10,970 bases of DNA from Candidatus Odinarchaeota archaeon. GTDB taxonomy: Archaea > Asgardarchaeota > JAGGXT01. The position numbers and the translations under genes were made by a program. The DNA is taken from positions 1 through 10,970 of the forward strand of contig JAGGXT010000374.1 in the NCBI GenBank assembly GCA_021162905.1. The letters are read 5' to 3'. Positions 6,396 to 10,970 of the stretch are shown here, in pieces; within the stretch, counting starts at the first letter, position 1, and each line of letters starts with the position of its first letter. Under the pieces are notes generated by a model. The model saw only the letters and a program-made list of their open reading frames with translations. It had not been told where the DNA came from and searched no databases.

Positions 6396-6619
6396 CATTT
6401 TCTGTTTTTTGATTACTGCTCAAGATAACAGATAGACTGTTTTATGGACATATGGCTGCAGCGACATAAAAAGATGGAAAGGTTAGCAGTCTCTCAGTTT
6501 TTATTTCTTCCTTATAATTCCAGCTGAGTGAAAAATCTAAAATCAGTTAATTGTAATTCTCTATAAGCTTGGTTTTTTTGAGTAAAATGCAATACTTGTT
6601 ACTCTAATCTATACTCCAC

Positions 6620-6660
6620 TTTGTTTGCCTGCTATCTACTTGTAAACAAACAAAATATTC
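6620..6660 (-). terminator. T-rich inverted repeat downstream of glpC
   Basis: Read from the glpC stop, a T-rich string TATTTTGTTTGTTTAC (6642-6657) comes about 15 nt downstream. It is followed by the complement AAACAAA (6620-6626), giving a 7-bp stem with a 17-nt loop. A T-rich tract fits archaeal termination of the glp operon; the stem itself is weak and may be incidental. Confidence 0.35.
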
Positions 6661-6672
6661 TTGTGAACCTTG

Positions 6673-7935
6673 TTAGCATATTAATTTTGCAAGCAATATT
6701 GAGATATCGAGTGGCTCTTTTTCATGTTTTAAGAAAATACGAATTCCTTGGCTCCATTGTGTATAACACTCTGGACACATTGTTAAAATTCTTGTAGCAT
6801 CTGAGTTTTTTAGCTCTAAAATATGATGCTTCAGAATTTTATTTGATATATCCTTATTTGTAACTGGTATGAAGGCACCTCCGCCACAACACATTGTTTC
6901 AGACAGTAAATGTACAATTGTTATATTCCCTATTTGCTTTAAGAGATATTCTGTTAGATGTAAAATCTCAGGGTCTGTTTCTCGATAAAGATTGCATGGA
7001 GCTTGGAGAGCAACTATCATTTTCTCTTTTTCTCTGATTAATTTCTTAATGCTTTCGATGCCGATATCCTCAATAAGATATCTTACAATATATTTTACTT
7101 TAACATCTAATCCAGACTTTTCGATCAGCCTTTTAATACTCGAGGTACAGCCGGGGCATATCGTTACTATAACCTTTATGTTTTTTAACTTCTTTATTTG
7201 CTTTAGTAGTTCATTTTGAAGGTACTGTAATTCGTCTAAATTCCCTTTTTCCTCAGCGGGATATCCACAACAGATAAAAGTATCCATTAATGTCCATTTT
7301 GCACCTACTTTATCCAAGACTATTTTAGCACCTTCTTTCATAGCATATAGTCTTTCCTCAGCTTTACATCCCGGATAAAGTAAAACATTTGCATTTGCAT
7401 CAAATTTATCTTCAATGTATGGAAGTCCTAGTTTTTCTAGTTGACGTCTAACAATCTTTTTCTTTTTCTCAGAATCTTTAGGCTGATAAAACATCTTTAC
7501 TTCAGTAAGAGGTTTAGTTAATTCGATTACATCTTTTGGTATAGCTTTAGGTTCTATTTTTCTGAGTTTATCCTTTAGACGTATAACTATTTGCTTAATA
7601 GGAATTTTTTGGGGACATATCTCATTGCACGCATTGCAGCCAGTACATTCAAAAAGAGCATCTCTCATCTCAATTATATTTTGAAGAGCACGAGATATAC
7701 TGATGCCGATACTTCTGGGTCCAGGAAATCTTTCAACCCCAACAACACGGACAACTGGACAAACCGATATACAAAGCCCACAGTTTATGCAATTATCAAA
7801 AGCGGAAAGTTCTTCAAAATCATCTGAACTGAACTGAGCAAGCTTATATTCATTGTAAAGAAGAAATCGTATATACTCAAAGTTTCTATCGCTTTCCTTA
7901 ACTAAACTTTCATAGCTCACAGTAATCATCTCCAC
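6673..7935 (-). CDS. glpC: Anaerobic glycerol-3-phosphate dehydrogenase, Fe-S subunit C (HdrD/GlcF-like)
   Basis: This 420-residue soluble Fe-S protein should carry electrons from GlpAB to a membrane acceptor, in most systems a quinone. Two ferredoxin-type [4Fe-4S] motifs lie at C49-C52-C55-C59 and C97-C100-C103-C107. The C-terminal half has two complete CCG motifs of the heterodisulfide-reductase kind. The first is C190-X31-C222C223-X36-C260-X2-C263, and the second is C314-X34-C349C350-X36-C387-X2-C390. E. coli GlpC (396 residues, from memory) begins its first cluster near residue 9 and lacks one Cys of the first CCG. This protein instead has about 40 extra N-terminal residues and nothing missing. 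No membrane helix is seen. The start is GTG (7933-7935), 5 nt after the glpB stop; ATG at 7927-7929 (residue 3) is an alternative. Being last in glpABC makes GlpC the best name, but the domain make-up is shared by GlcF and HdrD relatives. Confidence 0.88.
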   Translation of the reverse strand: MEMITVSYESLVKESDRNFEYIRFLLYNEYKLAQFSSDDFEELSAFDNCINCGLCISVCPVVRVVGVERFPGPRSIGISISRALQNIIEMRDALFECTGCNACNEICPQKIPIKQIVIRLKDKLRKIEPKAIPKDVIELTKPLTEVKMFYQPKDSEKKKKIVRRQLEKLGLPYIEDKFDANANVLLYPGCKAEERLYAMKEGAKIVLDKVGAKWTLMDTFICCGYPAEEKGNLDELQYLQNELLKQIKKLKNIKVIVTICPGCTSSIKRLIEKSGLDVKVKYIVRYLIEDIGIESIKKLIREKEKMIVALQAPCNLYRETDPEILHLTEYLLKQIGNITIVHLLSETMCCGGGAFIPVTNKDISNKILKHHILELKNSDATRILTMCPECYTQWSQGIRIFLKHEKEPLDISILLAKLIC

Positions 7936-7940
7936 GTATT

Positions 7941-9284
7941 CTAAATCTTATTCCCAGCAACATAAGCAGTTGTTAATGTCACTCCAAATCCATTTTTCTC
8001 ATACGAGTAATTGTACCCTCCAATAACAGATCCAGCAGCATAGAGATTTTCGTATGCAACCTCATTTTCAAGATTTAGTGGCTGCATATTCTGATTTACT
8101 TTGACCCCAATTCGCATAAATCTGTGCATTACTCGATTGAAGAACCTCGCCTCCGTCAATTTCAATGGCCAATATTCACGTACCCAATTATTCCCATCAA
8201 ATACTGGAAGCTCAAAAATTCTCTCCCTTATCTTTCTTCCTTCTTGCACTATTCCGTCACTAATAAATTTACCAGTTGCCAGAATGACTTTACTAACTTT
8301 CACTCTGTACTTATTGCCATAATCATTGATTAATAATTCCTCTATGCTTCGGTTCTTAGCGATAAATGAATAAACATCTCCCCTGCAAATTTTTATATCA
8401 GCATTCTTTCTCAGTATTTCTAAAATTCTTAGCCCTGCAGAAGTTGGAGGTGGTGAGGCAATTTCAAATACTTCTAGGCCTAGGGCATCACCGAGCTCTT
8501 GATATCTTTCTCTAAACTTCCTAAATCCAAGAACCGGAGGAAATGCAATATGGGAAACGCCAGATAAATCCAATTTCTCTTCAAGCGTTTTAATAAATTC
8601 ACTAAATATTAAGTCATCGTCAAGAGCCCTCGATATTGTAAATGGATCCAAATTTGAGGTCATATCTATGTTTGGAACTTTTACTTTTATGCTTGCCTCC
8701 GCTGTAAATGAAATACCATATCTCTTTGCATTATATTCAAGACACTTCGCAACATAATATGGATGAAAGTCTCCATATCCCTTAATACCGACAAAAAGTA
8801 CCTTTTTGTCATTTAAACCATCCAGTACTCCTTTCTCCATAGATGGTGAGTAAAACGCTGTTGCTGTATAAGTACCCAACGTTGTTGGTATTAAGGAATT
8901 TTTGTTAATATTTCCAAATAGAATATTTTCCGTAAGCTTTTGAAACTCGCTCAATGCTGAGTTTAAATAGCTTAGTGTTCTCTCAGCTACTGGTTTGCCT
9001 AAGTCACCACTATTTCTCTTTCCAACTATGGTATAAGGATGATTAGGAAGGAAATCTGCAGCAATCCTAATGCCCTCCTCACCAGAAAATAAAAGCTCTC
9101 CATCGATTGGATTATATCCAAAAATGTCAAAAGTTCCAGCCATGAGTGCAGTAGCACCTTCTGCCTTTGAAAAAATTGCAACATTCTCTTTGCCAACTTT
9201 TTTGCTTGCAAAATAAGCTGCTAGTATTCCAGCTAGTCCTCCTCCTATTACTGCAACTTCAATTCTATTAGGAATCATTCTCAC
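7941..9284 (-). CDS. glpB: Anaerobic glycerol-3-phosphate dehydrogenase, flavoprotein subunit B
   Basis: This 447-residue flavoprotein is the second subunit of the anaerobic dehydrogenase. The N-terminal dinucleotide site is VAVIGGGLAG (10-19), and the C-terminal FAD-closing motif is NLYAAGSVIGGYN (413-425). Further GlpB-specific stretches agree with E. coli GlpB as I remember it: HPYTIVG (82-88), IPTTLGTY (132-139), KVLFVGIKGYGDF (161-173), PPPTSAGLRI (278-287) and LATGKFISDGIV (335-346). It is slightly longer than the 419-residue E. coli protein. The gene overlaps glpA by 17 nt if the GTG at 9282-9284 is used, or by 11 nt if the ATG two codons later (9276-9278) is used. A G-rich ribosome site (9287-9295) lies before both. 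It is cytoplasmic or membrane-associated through GlpC. In the family GlpA and GlpB form the catalytic dimer, and the exact task of the GlpB flavin is less well defined. Confidence 0.93.
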   Translation of the reverse strand: MRMIPNRIEVAVIGGGLAGILAAYFASKKVGKENVAIFSKAEGATALMAGTFDIFGYNPIDGELLFSGEEGIRIAADFLPNHPYTIVGKRNSGDLGKPVAERTLSYLNSALSEFQKLTENILFGNINKNSLIPTTLGTYTATAFYSPSMEKGVLDGLNDKKVLFVGIKGYGDFHPYYVAKCLEYNAKRYGISFTAEASIKVKVPNIDMTSNLDPFTISRALDDDLIFSEFIKTLEEKLDLSGVSHIAFPPVLGFRKFRERYQELGDALGLEVFEIASPPPTSAGLRILEILRKNADIKICRGDVYSFIAKNRSIEELLINDYGNKYRVKVSKVILATGKFISDGIVQEGRKIRERIFELPVFDGNNWVREYWPLKLTEARFFNRVMHRFMRIGVKVNQNMQPLNLENEVAYENLYAAGSVIGGYNYSYEKNGFGVTLTTAYVAGNKI

Positions 9285-10896
9285 AATCCCCCCTCATATC
9301 AGTATATCCTATATAAAACGCTTGAGCAATCTCTTCCTCTGGTAGCTGTAACGAACGCAAAATAGGGCGTTTCCCTTTCCATCTCTCTTGGATGAACTCT
9401 TTCATTTGTTTTTGAGCAGATTCTGCATCCAAATTCAGTTCCTCCATAAGGATTGCTGCTGCCTTATATGTGCAAAACGTACCTTGACATGGTCCCATTC
9501 CCAATCTGGTTCTTCTCCTTATGTCGTCTATCGTTCTAACCCATTCATGCTTGATAACATATCTAATTTCAGCTTCGATAACAGGCTCGCAAACACAAAT
9601 AGTGTTTTTTAGCGATGGATCATCAATAGTTAAGTCAAGAATATCAATGGCCCTTCTTCCGTGCCTCATAACTAGATTTTTCACAGTTACCGCTGAAACT
9701 TTATATTTATCAGCTAATTTTTGTATGTTCTCTGGAGCTGGCTCGGTGGGAAGAGGTTCTACATGCGTTTTGCACTCAGTCTCCTTACCAAATAACTCTG
9801 AGATATAGTCCACAGTTTTTTCTGCCATCAATCTATAAATTGTCATATTTCCTCCTACAACCGAAATAAAACCTTCTGCACCATCCTTACTATGGTCAAT
9901 TATTTCGAAACGCCGTGAAACCTTTGCGGCTGGAACACCCCAATGGAATAGTAATGGTCTGAGTCCAGCCATAGCTCTGATATAACGCATTTGCCTGATT
10001 GTCGGGAAAACTCTTTCAAGGCCTGTAATTATTAATTCGACATCAGTCTCGGTTATAGAAATATTATCAACATCTCCAAAATAATCATCATTCGTGGGCC
10101 CTATTAAAGTTGTATTCTCATGAGGAACTATTTCCTTAAAACTTAAGTCCATTCCCATAGTCTGAATACCAACATTTGATATCCGACGATCGAGAATAAG
10201 TATAACACCCTTTGTAGGTCTCATTTTTAAAGATACTCCAGCAAGCTCAGCCAACTTGGGAGCCCAAGCCCCTGTTGCATTAACAATTACATCTCCGAAA
10301 AACTCCTTTTCAACACCAGTCAGAACATCTCTTACCTTAACGCCGATAACTCTCTCACCATCTTTTAAAATCTTAATGACTTCAGTATAATTCAAAATAT
10401 CAGCACCATGTTCCGATGCTGAAATAACATTTGCTATCGTCAGTCTAAATACGTCAATAGACCATTCCTCATGATAAAACGCACCAACAATCTCTCTATT
10501 CAATCTGGGCTCAATCTCAAGTGCTTGCTCTTTCCTAATAAACATAGGCTTCTTTTCGCCATACTCTTTTGCAATCTCATAATAAATCTCAAAGAACTTA
10601 TTCTGATTCTCAGCTTCTGATTCAGAGAAAACTGGTGTTAAAAAAGGTACAACATGCATTAAGCTCTTAGCTATTCTACGCAGGATTATATTCTCAGAGC
10701 AGTTCATCCTTGTGAAATCAAGCTCTTTTGGTACACCTACGGGTCCCCCAATCATCCCCATACAAGCTCCAGTTGCTCCACTTGCAAAATCCTCTCTCTC
10801 TATTAGCAAAGTTTTAAATCCTCTCATAGAAGCGTCTCTTGCAATTCCTGCTCCAGTAACCCCTCCACCTATGACGATTAAATTATATTTTTTCAA
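9268..10896 (-). CDS. glpA: Anaerobic glycerol-3-phosphate dehydrogenase, catalytic flavoprotein subunit A, with BFD Fe-S tail
   Basis: This 542-residue protein has the same length as E. coli GlpA as I recall it. Residues 1-370 are a DAO-type FAD oxidoreductase: dinucleotide site VIGGGVTGAGIARD (8-21), ASGATG (38-43), and VNATGAWAP (205-213). The C-terminal region has a BFD-like [2Fe-2S] site with C434-X-C436 and C470-X4-C475 in RTRLGMGPCQGTFC, then the family segment ERWKGKRP (504-511). The enzyme should oxidise glycerol 3-phosphate to dihydroxyacetone phosphate and pass electrons to GlpC. Arginines of two conserved blocks remain (AGLRPL, R313; KVSRR, R328-R329). However, the HSGARY block is replaced by a Gly/Pro/Val stretch (about 45-56), and GGKL-TYR has become GGNMTIYR (348-355). 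The start is TTG with GGGTGT 6-7 nt upstream. It is first in a glpABC operon. Confidence is high for family and moderate for substrate. Confidence 0.92.
   Translation of the reverse strand: MKKYNLIVIGGGVTGAGIARDASMRGFKTLLIEREDFASGATGACMGMIGGPVGVPKELDFTRMNCSENIILRRIAKSLMHVVPFLTPVFSESEAENQNKFFEIYYEIAKEYGEKKPMFIRKEQALEIEPRLNREIVGAFYHEEWSIDVFRLTIANVISASEHGADILNYTEVIKILKDGERVIGVKVRDVLTGVEKEFFGDVIVNATGAWAPKLAELAGVSLKMRPTKGVILILDRRISNVGIQTMGMDLSFKEIVPHENTTLIGPTNDDYFGDVDNISITETDVELIITGLERVFPTIRQMRYIRAMAGLRPLLFHWGVPAAKVSRRFEIIDHSKDGAEGFISVVGGNMTIYRLMAEKTVDYISELFGKETECKTHVEPLPTEPAPENIQKLADKYKVSAVTVKNLVMRHGRRAIDILDLTIDDPSLKNTICVCEPVIEAEIRYVIKHEWVRTIDDIRRRTRLGMGPCQGTFCTYKAAAILMEELNLDAESAQKQMKEFIQERWKGKRPILRSLQLPEEEIAQAFYIGYTDMRGDCENDS
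9287..9295 (-). promoter_or_regulatory. G-rich ribosome site of glpB inside glpA
   Basis: GAGGGGGGA on the minus strand ends 2 nt before the GTG and 8 nt before the ATG of glpB, within the last codons of glpA. If pairing uses the GGGGGGA side, the ATG at 9278 is favoured. If it uses GAGG, the GTG at 9284 is favoured. The overlap suggests coupled translation of A and B. Confidence 0.5.
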
Positions 10897-10942
10897 ATGA
10901 ACACACCCGCTATTTATAATTATGTGCTTTTGGTAATAAAGA
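10897..10942 (-). promoter_or_regulatory. Candidate promoter and ribosome site of the glpABC operon
   Basis: On the minus strand GGGTGTGT (10908-10901) precedes the TTG start and contains GGTG seven nt away, a usable archaeal ribosome site. TATAAATA (10918-10911) looks like a perfect TATA box, but it is only 15-22 bp ahead of TTG. At normal spacing transcription would start inside the gene. A weaker box CTTTATTA (10942-10935) would give a start near 10912 that keeps the ribosome site in the leader. Which is used is undecided. The operon could also begin beyond the window edge at 10970. Confidence 0.4.
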
Positions 10943-10970
10943 AAGTTAGATTGCTATTAAAATAAAATAA

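Larger units (their letters stand above)
6356..6672 (-). other. Non-coding stretch between glp operon and permease gene
   Basis: This is 317 bp without a supportable gene. The left end carries the permease promoter, and the right end carries the 3' region of the glp operon with a short inverted repeat. In between I see only AT-rich sequence. It includes a weak CTCAG/CTGAG inverted pair (6493-6497 and 6524-6528) and a T7 run on the plus strand near 6572-6578. No tRNA, box C/D pair or repeat array was found by eye. Confidence 0.6.

Noticed and set aside
5549..6428. Plus-strand reading frames opposite the permease
   Set aside because: Antisense shadows of a conserved membrane protein; the composition mirrors its hydrophobic codons.
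6444..6527. Plus-strand 27-codon reading frame in the non-coding stretch beside the permease
   Set aside because: No ribosome site or promoter, and length expected by chance.
6493..6528. CTCAG/CTGAG inverted pair in the non-coding stretch
   Set aside because: Five-base arms over a 26-nt loop are expected by chance.
6673..7935. Calling the third glp gene HdrD or glycolate oxidase GlcF
   Set aside because: The domain set is shared, but tight linkage after glpA and glpB makes GlpC the better call; kept as an alternative in the annotation.

Overview
The window is AT-rich, gene-dense and strand-segregated. It looks like a chromosomal piece of an archaeon, probably a thermophilic Thermoproteota-like lineage. 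The reasons are AGA/ATA-rich codon use, TATA-like boxes about 25 bp ahead of starts, GG(A)GG/GGTG-type ribosome sites, frequent GTG/TTG starts, two toxin-antitoxin families common in archaea, and a surface-exposed permease rich in N-glycosylation sequons. No rRNA, tRNA, CRISPR or insertion sequence was seen. The species cannot be named from this sequence, and a bacterial origin is unlikely but not formally excluded.

Left part (1-3640): two toxin-antitoxin modules of different types flank two unrelated cytoplasmic or membrane genes. On the minus strand, an MntA nucleotidyltransferase antitoxin (477-893) overlaps a HepT/HEPN RNase toxin (89-499). On the plus strand come a protein made almost entirely of eight TPR repeats (1179-2027) and an unrecognised four-helix membrane protein (2113-2601). 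They are followed by an RHH-UPF0175 antitoxin (2820-3149) overlapping a DUF3368 PIN-like toxin (about 3097-3639). Direct or inverted repeats that could be autoregulatory operators lie in front of both antitoxin genes.

Middle (3668-6355, minus): a large ten-helix FtsX/MacB-type ABC permease with two extracytoplasmic domains. It converges with the second toxin and has no ATPase partner in view. A non-coding stretch of 317 bp (6356-6672) separates it from the next operon and probably carries the permease promoter.

Right part (6673-10896, minus): a compact glpA-glpB-glpC operon encoding an anaerobic glycerol-3-phosphate dehydrogenase. GlpA is a flavoprotein with a BFD-type Fe-S tail. GlpB is a second flavoprotein. 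GlpC has two ferredoxin-type clusters plus two complete CCG (heterodisulfide-reductase-like) motifs. Together they should pass electrons from a glycerol phosphate to a membrane quinone or similar acceptor. Compared from memory with E. coli GlpA, this GlpA has lost two conserved active-site blocks while keeping others, so its substrate deserves a check. No glpK or glpF is in the window.

No completely new multi-gene system is demonstrable here. The most unusual signals are the altered GlpA active site, the complete double-CCG GlpC, the strict confinement of sequons to the outer domains of the permease, and the symmetric half-sites ahead of the RHH antitoxin.
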